Assembly: GCA_948466345.1 (NCBI GenBank)
Contig: CAOKAC010000003.1
Coordinates: 1-64,000, forward strand
Length of the DNA stretch: 64,000 bases
Direction: 5' to 3'
From: an uncultured Clostridia bacterium
GTDB taxonomy: Bacteria > Bacillota > Clostridia > Oscillospirales > CAG-272
The notes under the pieces are model-generated. The model searched no databases, was not told the DNA's origin, and saw only the letters and a list, made by a program, of their open reading frames with translations. A program made the position numbers and the translations under genes. Shown piece after piece: positions 18,476 to 27,856 of this stretch. Each line of letters starts with the position of its first letter. Within the stretch, counting starts at the first letter, position 1.

Positions 18476-20239
18476 ATGATACCTGCAGGTGTAATTGAGG
18501 ATCTGAAATTTCGAAATAATATAGAGGATGTGATTGGTTCCTATGTTGCGCTGAAGCGGGCGGGTTCCAATTTAAAGGCCTGTTGTCCCTTCCACAGTGA
18601 AAAGACGCCGTCTTTCACTGTATATACGGGAGAGGGGGGGCACTTTTATTGTTTCGGATGTGGTGCCGGCGGAGATGTGGTTAGCTTCATCATGCGTATG
18701 GAAAACCTGGATTATGTCCCGGCACTGCGATTTTTGGCGGATCGCTGCGGCGTGACGCTTCCTGAAGATGACCCAAAAGATACCCGTGGAGTGACACGAG
18801 CGCGGGTACTGCAGATGAATCTTGCGGCGGCAAAGTTTTTTAGGAGTCAATTGTCTGGACCTGTAGGGGAAAGCGGTCGGGCATATCTTGCGGCCCGTGG
18901 GCTCTCCGGCAGTGTTGTGAAGCGGTTTGGGCTTGGATTTGCTCCGGATAGTTTCCGCGCCTTGCGGGGCCATTTACAAAGCGAGGGATTTACAGATGAA
19001 GAAATGACAGAAGGATATTTGTGTCAGCGGAGCAGGCGGGATGAAAAAAATATTTATGACTGTTTCCGTGGGCGGGTCATGTTTCCCATTATTGATGTTG
19101 CCGGCAATGTGATTGCGTTCGGCGGGCGAGTGCTTGGGGACGGACAGCCCAAATATCTCAATTCTGCAGATACACCAGCCTTTAAAAAAAGCAAAAACCT
19201 GTTTGCCCTTAATTATGCAAAAAATTATGCGTCTAACGGATTGATCCTTTGCGAAGGATATATGGATGTGATCGCTCTTCACGCTGCGGGATTTCAGAAC
19301 GCGGTGGCGACTCTAGGTACAGCAATTACTCCGGAACAGTCCAGGATAATGAAAAAATATACGGATAAAGTGATTATTTCCTATGACAGTGACGAAGCGG
19401 GCCAGCGGGCCGCTGATAAGGCTTTGCGCCTTTTGGATGCTGTTGGTATAGATGCAAGGATTTTAAGTATTCCAGGGGCAAAGGATCCGGATGAATACAT
19501 CAGACGATATGGAGCAGAAAGCTTTTCTAAGGTACTGTCCGGCAGTAAGGCTCCTTTTGATTATAAAATAGAGAAAACTTTGCAGAAGTTCGACATTGCA
19601 AAACCGGAGGAGAAGGTGCGGGCTGCGCGCTCTCTTTGCGAGGCAATTAGCGTGCTTCCTTCCCGTGTAGAGAGAGACATATATGCCGAGCGAACCGCGC
19701 AAACCTTGGATTTAGACGTAAAAAGTATAAAAATGGAAGTAGAGGGAATCCTAAGAAAGAAGAAAGTTTCTGTTGATAGAAAAGAGAGGCAGACGCAGCT
19801 TATTCGACAAACTTCCGGCATATCTGACCGGGTCAACCCAGATAAAGTGCGGGAGCCTGCATCTGAAACCTTGGAAAATATAATCCTTGGAATGATGCTG
19901 GCTTTTCCAGAGTATATCGATAAAGTCAGCAAGGAACAGATTTTATCGGAGAAGGACTTTTTTACCGGCCTTAATAAAAGGTTGTTTCGACACATTTTAG
20001 CATGTCACCAGGCGGGAGGTTTCAATTTTGCAATGCTTTCCGAAACCTTTTCTCAGGATGAAGTATCTAAGGCGGCTTCCTATGCTGCTGCCCGTCGTAA
20101 GTTGTCTGACAATGGGATCACTGTTTTTATGGACGCAGCGGAAAAGCTGCGGCAGGAAGCCGTACGCATTTCAGAAAAAAAAGCCGATACAGGAGATGAT
20201 TTGGCAGCCCTGATTGCCCGCCGGCGAAACGAACAATAA
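18476..20239 (+). CDS. dnaG: DNA primase
   Basis: The 587-aa primase has the N-terminal CHC2 zinc finger ([11 protein letters not shown] with [11 protein letters not shown], about residues 38-66), the central catalytic core ([34 protein letters not shown], the TOPRIM motif [12 protein letters not shown]) and a C-terminal helicase-binding region. It makes RNA primers at replication forks. GGAAAGGGA precedes the ATG. It is followed 35 nt later by rpoD, the classic macromolecular-synthesis arrangement. Confidence 0.97.
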   Translation: MIPAGVIEDLKFRNNIEDVIGSYVALKRAGSNLKACCPFHSEKTPSFTVYTGEGGHFYCFGCGAGGDVVSFIMRMENLDYVPALRFLADRCGVTLPEDDPKDTRGVTRARVLQMNLAAAKFFRSQLSGPVGESGRAYLAARGLSGSVVKRFGLGFAPDSFRALRGHLQSEGFTDEEMTEGYLCQRSRRDEKNIYDCFRGRVMFPIIDVAGNVIAFGGRVLGDGQPKYLNSADTPAFKKSKNLFALNYAKNYASNGLILCEGYMDVIALHAAGFQNAVATLGTAITPEQSRIMKKYTDKVIISYDSDEAGQRAADKALRLLDAVGIDARILSIPGAKDPDEYIRRYGAESFSKVLSGSKAPFDYKIEKTLQKFDIAKPEEKVRAARSLCEAISVLPSRVERDIYAERTAQTLDLDVKSIKMEVEGILRKKKVSVDRKERQTQLIRQTSGISDRVNPDKVREPASETLENIILGMMLAFPEYIDKVSKEQILSEKDFFTGLNKRLFRHILACHQAGGFNFAMLSETFSQDEVSKAASYAAARRKLSDNGITVFMDAAEKLRQEAVRISEKKADTGDDLAALIARRRNEQ

Positions 20240-20274
20240 ACCAGCCCGAACTTTACATAACTTGGAGGAACAAA

Positions 20275-21372
20275 ATGGAGCAGGAAAAGAAAACACTGGA
20301 CATTAAGGAACTGATTGAAAAAGGCAAGGCAAAGGGTTCCCTGTCCAATTCAGACATTATGGAGGCCATTGAATTTGCCGACTATGATATTGATCAAATT
20401 GAACGGATTTACGATCAGTTGGAGGCCAGCGGCATTGAGGTGATCAGTTATGAAAATCCAGCTGAATTTGAAGAGATCGAAACGGAAGTCGGTCAAAATG
20501 AAAGCGCCGAGGATATGGAGAAAATGCTCCAGCAGGAAGGGCTTACGATTGACGATCCAGTACGAATGTATCTTAAGGAGATTGGAAAAGTTCCGTTGCT
20601 GGATGCCGAGCAGGAGCTGGAGGTCGCGGAAAAAATGGCCCAGGGCGATCCGCAGGCTAAGCAGATGTTGATTGAGGCCAACCTGCGTCTAGTTGTCAGC
20701 ATTGCCAAGCGTTATGTAGGTAAGGGTATGTTTTTTCTGGATCTGATTCAGGAAGGAAATTTGGGTCTTATGAAGGCTGTGGAGAAATTTGATTATACCA
20801 AAGGATATAAGTTTTCCACCTATGCTACCTGGTGGATCCGACAGGCCATCACGCGTGCCATCGCTGATCAGGCACGTACCATTCGTATTCCTGTACACAT
20901 GGTGGAGACAATTCATAAAGTATCCCGCTACCAACGGCAGTTGCTCCAGGAATTAGGGCATGAGGCGTCAGCAGACGAGGTGGCGGAAAAGATTGGCATG
21001 TCTCCGGAAAAGGTGCGGGAAATTATGAAAATTGCGCAGGATCCGGTATCTTTAGAAACACCAATTGGTGAAGAAGAGGACAGCCACCTTGGAGATTTTA
21101 TTCCGGACGATGATTCTCCCGCTCCACAGGAAGCCGCATCCTATGCTATGCTGCGTGAGCAGATTCGCGAGGTGCTTCATACACTGACCCCTAGAGAAGA
21201 ACACGTGTTAAAGCTGCGCTATGGTTTGAACGATGGCCGCACCCACACATTGGAGGAAGTTGGCAAGGAGTTTAACATTACTAGAGAGCGAATCCGCCAG
21301 ATTGAGGCAAAGGCACTGCGCAAATTGCGGCATCCTAGCAGATCTAAGCGGTTAAAGGACTTCTTGGATTGA
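20275..21372 (+). CDS. rpoD: Primary sigma factor sigma-A
   Basis: The 365-aa protein has region 1.1 at the N-terminus (about 1-80), region 1.2/2 ([64 protein letters not shown]), region 3 and region 4 ([15 protein letters not shown] and the helix-turn-helix [20 protein letters not shown]). It is the housekeeping sigma factor and its -35/-10 specificity matches the TTGACA/TATAAT promoters in the window. TTGGAGGA precedes the ATG. Downstream to 21587 there is no convincing gene. Confidence 0.98.
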   Translation: MEQEKKTLDIKELIEKGKAKGSLSNSDIMEAIEFADYDIDQIERIYDQLEASGIEVISYENPAEFEEIETEVGQNESAEDMEKMLQQEGLTIDDPVRMYLKEIGKVPLLDAEQELEVAEKMAQGDPQAKQMLIEANLRLVVSIAKRYVGKGMFFLDLIQEGNLGLMKAVEKFDYTKGYKFSTYATWWIRQAITRAIADQARTIRIPVHMVETIHKVSRYQRQLLQELGHEASADEVAEKIGMSPEKVREIMKIAQDPVSLETPIGEEEDSHLGDFIPDDDSPAPQEAASYAMLREQIREVLHTLTPREEHVLKLRYGLNDGRTHTLEEVGKEFNITRERIRQIEAKALRKLRHPSRSKRLKDFLD

Positions 21373-21587
21373 AAGGAGTTCACCGCCTGTACGCAATGTC
21401 GGGAAATGTTGACATGTTCATTTTATTTGTGTAATTCTTACATGAATAAATGGAGAAAAATGTGCATAATGGCGTGGGAAAAGGCATACATCACAAAAAT
21501 AGAATGTCCTTGCTGTGTCAAACGCACAATCCATATGAACAAGCCGTTAATCTATGTTTTTGCGCTGTTTTCTAATCCAAAATTTGC

Positions 21588-21616
21588 TTGACAGCGGGTG
21601 GGGGATGGTGTAAAAT
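21588..21616 (+). promoter_or_regulatory. Sigma-A promoter for the solute-binding lipoprotein
   Basis: TTGACA at 21588-21593, 17-bp spacer, TAAAAT at 21611-21616, 47 bp before the start codon. Confidence 0.85.
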
Positions 21617-21662
21617 AAAACTATAATAAGCTACATATGCATATATCTTGAGGAGGGTCCTA

Positions 21663-23447
21663 ATGAAACACAAGTTTTTATGTATCCTGCTATGTATTTC
21701 CATGCTTACAAGCGGGATTTTGCTTAGTGGTTGTGCAAACAGTGAGGGGGGTACCAGTGTAGGTACAGATACTACAGGCGAAGACGACAATAGCGCAGTC
21801 GTCACGCGTTCCAGTATGACGCTGACGTTGTGGGTACCTACCAGCCCGGATACAACAGAGGAAGCGATTGCCCAGACGGAAGAAGCGATCAACAAGGTTA
21901 CGCAGCCTTTGTATGATACGGCGATCAAGCTGTATGCGATTCCTGATGACGAGTATGATGAAGCCGTAAAAGAACGGGTTCAAACAATTGAAAAGACCAT
22001 TGCGGAGCAAGAGCAGGCTGAGATTGAAAAGCGCAAGCAAGAAATTGAAAACGCGAAAAACGGTGTGACAGGGGATGTTACTACTGCAGCGCAGACGACT
22101 GCCAAACCCAGTGAGACAGAATCGAAATACAGCATGATTGTCACTAGCGCGCCTGAGTATCCGCATGTTGAGGCTACACAAATGGATATTTTTCTGATGC
22201 GCGGACTGGAAGAATATAAGTATTATGCAAATAACATGTATCTTTCTCCACTGGACGAAGATTTGGCAGGCAGTTCTAAAGTACTCAAGTCCTATATTTA
22301 TCCAGACTTTTTGAGCGCTGCTGTGATTGACGGTGTTACATATGGAATCCCCAATAATCATGCGGTAGGGGAATATACATACTTTTTGGTAAATAAGCGG
22401 CTGATCGCTGAAGAATATGAAAATCCAGATATGATTACAACTTTGGAAAGTGCGCAGAAATTTATATCAAATGTTATAGCATATCACCAGGATGTTACGC
22501 CGATTTATGGTGCGTATGAGCCTAACTATTATGAATACTGGTCTGGACAGGATCCGCAAACTTTTTCTGTTCTAGCATCTCGTATTACTCCAAGCAGTAT
22601 TTATGATGTGGATGTAAAAAGTGTATTTCGGAATATTTTTAGTATTTCTAACTTTACACAGAATACTTATCTGTATAAATCCTATGTTGAGCAGGGACAT
22701 GTTTCTACCGCAGACAATGTGGGTGAATTTGGTGTAGGCTTTATTAAAGCGACTCCTGAAGAAATTGCGCAGTATGAAGACGAGTATTATATCAATATCC
22801 ATCAGGCTCCGAGAGGAACAAGAGATGAATACTGTAAGGCAGTATTTGGTGTAAGTTCTTATACGAAGAATGTTTCTCGTTCCATGGAAATTATCACGAT
22901 GCTCAATACAAATACGGAGCTGCGTACGATTCTGCAATATGGCGCTGAAGGAACCCATTGGAAATATGACGAGGAAGACAGCAGCTATATTGTGCAGCTC
23001 AGTGATGCGTATAAAATGAATTTGATGGATACAGGCAATATGTTTATAACCTATCCGGATTATGGCAAAAAACTTGATTACTGGGATGCTGCTAAAGCGC
23101 AGAATCTGGATTCCTATTATCCGATTACTTTGTCGTTAAGTGGATATCAGAATGATGATAACAAGGCATTGCTGCAAGAGCTTGACGCTTTTAACCGGCA
23201 GATCAAAGCAGAAATAGACGCTATGTCCGCTGCTGAATTTAAAGCAAATGTTGATAATGGATCTTTACGTGAGAGAGTAGAAAATAACAATGCTTATAAG
23301 AAACTTACTTATATTCCCACTGGAAGTGATGCAACTACAGGTTTGACTGTTGAAAATGGTTGGATACCGAACGCTTCTATTGTGAACTTGTGGAAAGAAT
23401 ATGTGACAGAGCTTTTAGGCGGTAAAGAACCTGGAGCAGAAGCATAA
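21663..23447 (+). CDS. Orphan extracellular solute-binding lipoprotein
   Basis: The 594-aa product has a lipoprotein signal (MKHKFLCILL..., lipobox LLSGCAN) and the LTLWVPT strand typical of family-1 sugar-binding proteins. An unusual feature is a highly charged helical insert (about residues 95-145, EKTIAEQEQAEIEKRK) followed by a Thr-rich linker, before the C-terminal binding lobe. It would be tethered outside the cell. ATG 21663 follows GAGGAGGG. No permease or ATPase gene is nearby, so it must work with a distant transporter or as a sensor. Ligand unknown. Confidence 0.85.
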   Translation: MKHKFLCILLCISMLTSGILLSGCANSEGGTSVGTDTTGEDDNSAVVTRSSMTLTLWVPTSPDTTEEAIAQTEEAINKVTQPLYDTAIKLYAIPDDEYDEAVKERVQTIEKTIAEQEQAEIEKRKQEIENAKNGVTGDVTTAAQTTAKPSETESKYSMIVTSAPEYPHVEATQMDIFLMRGLEEYKYYANNMYLSPLDEDLAGSSKVLKSYIYPDFLSAAVIDGVTYGIPNNHAVGEYTYFLVNKRLIAEEYENPDMITTLESAQKFISNVIAYHQDVTPIYGAYEPNYYEYWSGQDPQTFSVLASRITPSSIYDVDVKSVFRNIFSISNFTQNTYLYKSYVEQGHVSTADNVGEFGVGFIKATPEEIAQYEDEYYINIHQAPRGTRDEYCKAVFGVSSYTKNVSRSMEIITMLNTNTELRTILQYGAEGTHWKYDEEDSSYIVQLSDAYKMNLMDTGNMFITYPDYGKKLDYWDAAKAQNLDSYYPITLSLSGYQNDDNKALLQELDAFNRQIKAEIDAMSAAEFKANVDNGSLRERVENNNAYKKLTYIPTGSDATTGLTVENGWIPNASIVNLWKEYVTELLGGKEPGAEA

Positions 23448-23455
23448 AGAGAAAT

Positions 23456-23492
23456 AAAAAAGCTGTGAAATTTCTATTTCACGGCTTTTTTT
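23456..23492. terminator. Bidirectional intrinsic terminator
   Basis: Stem AAAAGCTGTGAAAT/ATTTCACGGCTTTT with flanking A and T runs. The stop codon of the convergent DUF3793 gene lies inside the stem. Confidence 0.9.
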
Positions 23493-24030
23493 GTTTTTTT
23501 AAAAATTGGGCAATTTCATAGGGAGACGCGCCTTCTTGGCGCCATCGTTTACATAAATCCCTGCAAAGATCATACTGAGCAAACTGTTGTTTGGCTGCTT
23601 TTACATTATGATATACTTTCCAGTAACCGGTATACAGGCTGTTTTGTCCCTTGTTTTCTATATAGCTATATACATCTTGCAGTGGATATCCTAAAAATAA
23701 GCCGATTTCGTGAGGAAAACTGTTCGATTTTTTCAGCTTTTCCAGCAGCGACTGCAAAGCTTTGTCCGGATGGTACGAATACCCTAACTTCATTAAATAG
23801 AAGCGGTTATCGGCCTGGGATAATATATTTTTTAATAATTGGGAATCATACAGATATACTAATATGGACTGGCTGGAGACTTGTACAGGAACACATAATA
23901 GCTGCGTCGCATGAAGCAGGGAGACCAAGGCTTTCTGATCCCAAAGCGAATGCGGTATACGGAACAAACTGCTAGCCTTTTGCCCTGCCATAGTGGCGCT
24001 GGCATGCTTCAGAATTATATCGCAGAACAT
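23479..24030 (-). CDS. DUF3793 family protein
   Basis: A 183-aa soluble protein matching the DUF3793 pattern found in many Clostridia: a variable N-terminal half, the signature FPHEIGLFLGYPLQDVYSYI (about residue 110) and GYWKVYHN, and a basic C-terminus. The function is unknown; the family is sometimes near metal or iron-uptake genes, and a ZIP transporter starts 115 bp away in divergent orientation. GGGAGGG lies 7 nt before the ATG. Confidence 0.88.
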   Translation of the reverse strand: MFCDIILKHASATMAGQKASSLFRIPHSLWDQKALVSLLHATQLLCVPVQVSSQSILVYLYDSQLLKNILSQADNRFYLMKLGYSYHPDKALQSLLEKLKKSNSFPHEIGLFLGYPLQDVYSYIENKGQNSLYTGYWKVYHNVKAAKQQFAQYDLCRDLCKRWRQEGASPYEIAQFLKKQKKP

Positions 24031-24144
24031 TGCTGTACCCTCCCAACTTTACAAATTTCTCTCCAACTAGTATGGGCATCGTAGACAGCGTTATACATTT
24101 ACAGCTATGTAATGCAGTAAAAAAGAGATAAGGAACTTACTAAA

Positions 24145-24933
24145 ATGGGAAACACACTTATTGCTGTATTTGTTCTAGCCCTTCCTTTTGTAGGCACAGT
24201 CATTGGATCGGCAATGGTATTTCTTATACGTGGTCAAATTTCACTGAAATTCGAAAAATTTTTAATGGGATTTGCTGGAGGCATTATGATTGCCGCCAGT
24301 GTATGGTCATTGATTATTCCATCTATAAAAATGTCTGAAAATATGGGAAGAGCATCTTTTGTTCCTGCTGCAGCAGGAGTTCTTTTAGGAATGATATTTT
24401 TATTGGTACTGGATACAACACTCCCCCATTTGCACGCACACACGGACAAGCCGGAAGGTATCCATTCTCATCTTGGAAAATCGGCTATGCTTGTATGTGC
24501 CGTGACGCTGCACAATTTCCCCGAGGGAATGGCTGTCGGGGTAGTATTGGCAGGGGCGTTGTCCAATAGCGCTACAGTCACGACTGCGGGAGCTATGACT
24601 CTTGCAATGGGAATTGCTATTCAAAATTTTCCAGAAGGTGCCATTGTGTCCATGCCACTGTACAGTGCAGGCGGAGGTAAAAGAAAGGCTTTTTTATATG
24701 GCATGCTGTCGGGTCTGGCCGAACCTGTGGGAGCGATTTTGACAATCAGTATAATTTCGTTGGTTCATCCGGCACTTCCATATATTCTTTCCTTTGCTGC
24801 AGGCGCCATGATGTACGTAGTTGTGGATGAGCTGGTTCCGCAGTCACAAGCAAACATACATTCCAATATAGGTACTGTCGGAGCCACACTGGGTTTTGTG
24901 CTAATGATGGTTTTGGATGTTGCGCTTGGTTAA
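24145..24933 (+). CDS. ZIP family divalent-metal transporter
   Basis: The 262-aa membrane protein has about eight transmembrane segments, a His-rich loop (HLHAHTDKPEGIHSHLG), and the two helices holding the binuclear metal site: LHNFPEGMAVGV and IQNFPEGAIVSMP. ZIP proteins bring zinc, iron or manganese into the cytosol. The form is close to ZupT/GufA. The start ATG has AAGGA about 10 nt upstream. The neighbouring DUF3793 gene on the opposite strand may share regulation. Confidence 0.92.
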   Translation: MGNTLIAVFVLALPFVGTVIGSAMVFLIRGQISLKFEKFLMGFAGGIMIAASVWSLIIPSIKMSENMGRASFVPAAAGVLLGMIFLLVLDTTLPHLHAHTDKPEGIHSHLGKSAMLVCAVTLHNFPEGMAVGVVLAGALSNSATVTTAGAMTLAMGIAIQNFPEGAIVSMPLYSAGGGKRKAFLYGMLSGLAEPVGAILTISIISLVHPALPYILSFAAGAMMYVVVDELVPQSQANIHSNIGTVGATLGFVLMMVLDVALG

Positions 24934-24965
24934 GAAAAAAGGTTTTATCTGGTTCTTTTGTGCAA

Positions 24966-25022
24966 AATAATATATTATAAAGCCATGGATCCTTAGGATC
25001 CATGGCTTTATAATATATTATT
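24966..25022. terminator. 27-bp perfect inverted repeat (bidirectional terminator/barrier)
   Basis: Arms 24966-24992 and 24996-25022 are exact reverse complements with a 3-nt loop; the centre holds GGATCC and CCATGG. It separates the convergent ZIP and acyltransferase genes, and the stop codon of the latter lies inside it. AT-rich outer arms give U-rich tails on both strands. Confidence 0.85.
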
Positions 25023-26163
25023 GACTTGATGCAGGATCTTTTCCTGCATGCAAACAATTTTTAATCCAATGATATGTATATACCCAGTTGCAGCTATTAC
25101 ATGCACTTTGATAAGGGATACCTGTGGCGATATAACATATAGGTTTTATGTTTGCCACTGTTTTCAAAACAATTATGCATATTAAAAAAATAAGAATCGT
25201 TACTAATGTAACTTCTAATTTTGTTTGCGGGTATATACCAATTGCATAAAACATACTCAGTAGTATGTTATGCATCATATAAATGGATAGGGAAAGGGAG
25301 ACTATGGGCTTAACAATATGTTTCAACCATTTGACTTCTTTATTGCAGTTTTGTTTAAAGAATAAAAAAAGAAAAGATGCCAGCAAAATTTCAAATCCGG
25401 AACTTTGATTTTGAAAATCTTGGGTATAAGTTCCTACTTTTCCTGACAGAAAGGATGTTCCGACAATAATTATGCACAAGGTAACAGCAGTACCTGTCAC
25501 CAAAATCCAGTTGGGCACTTTTTGCTTGCAGGAACCCAGATAATATCCTAATATAAAAGTACAAAGATGTCCGCTGAAAAATTCTATTTTATTTATAAAA
25601 TCGATGTTCACAAAACGATCAAGTGAATCCGGAAGAAGGATGTATAAAATTGTCCTGAAAGATACGAGCCCAATCAGGATGAGTACATATATGTGCCCTT
25701 TTCTTTCCAGACTCTGTATTGCCCCATATAGAAAAGGGGATATCAAATATACAGCAATGATCGTGTACATATACCAAAAGTGAATCATAACGGGTGTATT
25801 CAGTGCAGACACAAGCTGCTCTGCTACTGCATGTACGGTCAATCCGGTTTCACTGAATGCTAACCACAAAACTGCAACGATTGTCCAACCGGCTAAAGGG
25901 ATTATAAGACGAGGAATTCTCTTTTTGAGCAAAATTGTTATATCTTTTGTTTTTGGATCGGATAGCAGCAAATAACCGGATATCATAAAAAACAACGGCA
26001 CGGCTGTAAATGCAAAACTGGTGCAAATATTCATCATTTGCCATTGCATATTTATTTCGTCACGCAACGGCAACGCCGCTACATGCATGTAAATAACACT
26101 GATTGCTGCAATGATTCGAAGATAATCAAAATAATAAATGTGCTCTCGTTTATTTTTTAACAA
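25018..26163 (-). CDS. Membrane acyltransferase (acyltransferase_3 / OafA-WecH type)
   Basis: The 381-aa protein has about ten transmembrane helices and opens with YYFDYLRIIAAISVIYMHVAA, where the conserved His of this family sits, and then a typical FFMISGYLL. These enzymes acylate sugars, peptidoglycan or lipids at the membrane; some resemble VanT-type modules. Acceptor unknown. A TTG at 26163 is chosen because CAGGAGG lies 6 nt upstream; the ATG at 26202 has no ribosome site. The stop lies in the large inverted repeat. Confidence 0.87.
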   Translation of the reverse strand: MLKNKREHIYYFDYLRIIAAISVIYMHVAALPLRDEINMQWQMMNICTSFAFTAVPLFFMISGYLLLSDPKTKDITILLKKRIPRLIIPLAGWTIVAVLWLAFSETGLTVHAVAEQLVSALNTPVMIHFWYMYTIIAVYLISPFLYGAIQSLERKGHIYVLILIGLVSFRTILYILLPDSLDRFVNIDFINKIEFFSGHLCTFILGYYLGSCKQKVPNWILVTGTAVTLCIIIVGTSFLSGKVGTYTQDFQNQSSGFEILLASFLFLFFKQNCNKEVKWLKHIVKPIVSLSLSIYMMHNILLSMFYAIGIYPQTKLEVTLVTILIFLICIIVLKTVANIKPICYIATGIPYQSACNSCNWVYTYHWIKNCLHAGKDPASSQ

Positions 26164-26291
26164 GTCCAACCTCCTGTTTGTCGTGTTCCCCTGATTCGCC
26201 ATAGGAGAACATACTATAACGATTTTTTAGCGTATGGAAATGCGAATCAACTATAAACCTGCGTTCCGACCGACACCATATTCCCTGCATT

Positions 26292-26777
26292 TTATATTTT
26301 TGTAAGAAAACTTAAGAATCCAACCATTCCGTAACTTGCCAGAGTCATAATCACACATGCGCATAACACTCCAAGGAATATTACGGGAAGTGAATTTTTT
26401 ATACGCATATCCAGCATTGCAGCAACCAACGCTCCTGTCCATGCTCCCGTTCCAGGAAGGGGGAGTGCTACGAATAAGAATAACCCGAATGTAGCATAGC
26501 GCAAAACTTTTTTTGAGTTCTTATGCGCTTTTTCTTCAATCCAACGGGCAACTTTGGAAAGAAACGGAATTTTTGTATGGGCCATCCAATGCAGAATACG
26601 CCGGATAAAAATAAGGATAAAAGGAACGGGAAGCATATTGCCAATAATGCTTACTATCGCGTTCAGCCACCAGGGGAGGCCTAACCCTGCTCCCAGAATG
26701 ATAGAACCACGCAGTTCAATGATGGGAAGCATGGAACAAAAAAAGACATACAGAATATCCTTCAGGGGGGCAATCAT
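26292..26777 (-). CDS. Small multi-drug export protein (COG2426 type)
   Basis: The 161-aa integral membrane protein has about four transmembrane helices, the motif MLPIIELRGSIILG near the start, GNMLPVPFILIF, and LFLFVALPLPGTGAWTGALVA. These match the Sm_multidrug_ex family, whose name comes from weak evidence; the substrate is unknown. The ATG at 26777 is preferred to that at 26807 because AAAAGGA lies 10 nt upstream. Confidence 0.85.
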   Translation of the reverse strand: MIAPLKDILYVFFCSMLPIIELRGSIILGAGLGLPWWLNAIVSIIGNMLPVPFILIFIRRILHWMAHTKIPFLSKVARWIEEKAHKNSKKVLRYATFGLFLFVALPLPGTGAWTGALVAAMLDMRIKNSLPVIFLGVLCACVIMTLASYGMVGFLSFLTKI

Positions 26778-26893
26778 AAGCAAGCGTTCCTTTTCTATAT
26801 AATTCATTTTATTTTACATGATTTGACGAAAAAAAGCAAGTATATTTCGTAAATTGCCCCAAAATGCTTTGATGCCGGATTTGAACTGCGGCG

Positions 26894-27574
26894 TCATGTT
26901 CTATACAGTTCAAATTGCCCGTTTAGCAGTGTAATAAATACAATAATGCTGGATAAAACCAAAATGGCAGCTATAATAGCGATTATAATGGTGGTTTTGC
27001 GGGTTTTAGCAGGGGGTTCAGAATTGGGCATATGTAAGAATCCAGAAACACGAAGCGCTCTTGTGACGGGCTTATACAGCAGCAGAACCAGGGAAGCGTT
27101 TAAAAATGCCTTTGTTAAATTAAAGGGAAGCAGAAGGGTGGGAATCATCGCTTGAACATCATGCATAGAAACACCCATATAAAAGGGGGTAATTAGCAGA
27201 TTCGCCCCCATCATACAAGCCGTTACGGCAAGAACTGCGCTGACAAGTCCTGCTATAGCGCCCGATAGCGTTCTTCTATACTTGTAGATGAGAGATGCCG
27301 TTACAGAAAACGCGGCGCTGGAAATAAAGTTCATAATACAGCCGTAAAAACCGGTATCGCTGACGGTAATTAATTCTAGAATCGCGACTGCGGCCGACAT
27401 AATTAACGCAGTGAGCGGACCAAAGAACATGGCCCCGGTGGCAATCACTGCGTCTTTTGCATCAAAGGTAAGAAATGATACTTTGATTCGAAAGACGAAC
27501 ATGCATATATAAGCCAGTGCACAAAACATAGCGACTGCAGTGAGACGACGCAATTTATCAGATGATATTTTCAT
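26894..27574 (-). CDS. ribU: ECF transporter substrate-binding subunit for riboflavin
   Basis: The 226-aa protein has six transmembrane segments and the ECF S-component pattern (RLTAVAMFCALAYI, LTFDAKDAVIATGAMFFGP, LNLTKAF-like segment). The FMN riboswitch directly upstream makes riboflavin the likely ligand. It works with a shared energising module (EcfA/A'/T) encoded elsewhere. A basic linker and an extra C-terminal hydrophobic helix are present (about 185-215). The ribosome site GGAAAGG sits 10 nt before the ATG and can pair with a CCTTTCC just upstream. Confidence 0.93.
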   Translation of the reverse strand: MKISSDKLRRLTAVAMFCALAYICMFVFRIKVSFLTFDAKDAVIATGAMFFGPLTALIMSAAVAILELITVSDTGFYGCIMNFISSAAFSVTASLIYKYRRTLSGAIAGLVSAVLAVTACMMGANLLITPFYMGVSMHDVQAMIPTLLLPFNLTKAFLNASLVLLLYKPVTRALRVSGFLHMPNSEPPAKTRKTTIIIAIIAAILVLSSIIVFITLLNGQFELYRT

Positions 27575-27656
27575 AATAAAAAATCCTTTCCGGTTAAATT
27601 AGGAAAGGGGAAGAGGACACCCCTATTTCCGTGTACACAGAAAGCAGGACTGCCGC

Positions 27657-27790
27657 AATCTTTTCTCATCCAGACTGTGACTGTCGGTACAGGAGTTCCA
27701 CCTGTTCGGCGTGTACTATAATATAGCACACGTTCGCGGACTTTGCATTTGCATCACCGCCGGTATGGATTTTCACCATTCCCCAAAGAT
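27657..27790 (-). promoter_or_regulatory. FMN riboswitch
   Basis: The minus strand shows the conserved core: closing stem AATCTTT/AAAGATT, GGGGAATGGTGAAAATCC, ACCGGCGGTGATG, AAAGTCCGCGAACG, GGTGGAACTCC and CCGACAGTCACAGTCTGGATGAG. It lies upstream of ribU and should repress it when FMN is plentiful. Downstream (27585-27630) the ribosome site GGAAAGG can pair with CCTTTCC, or that CCCCTTTCC can pair with GGAAATAGGGG, so control is probably translational. Confidence 0.96.
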
Positions 27791-27813
27791 TTATAAATAT
27801 TTCATTGTATGAA

Positions 27814-27843
27814 CCAAACCCGGGCATATACGCCCGGGTTTGG
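27814..27843 (-). terminator. Stem-loop after tuf
   Basis: A 12-bp perfect stem CCAAACCCGGGC/GCCCGGGTTTGG with a 6-nt loop, just past the tuf stop. The T tract is weak (TTTGGTT). Confidence 0.65.
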
Positions 27844-27856
27844 AATATGCAGAAAC

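Noticed and set aside
21406..21591. 61-aa frame downstream of rpoD
   Set aside because: No ribosome site at any ATG; the TTGACA within it lacks a good -10. Left as intergenic.
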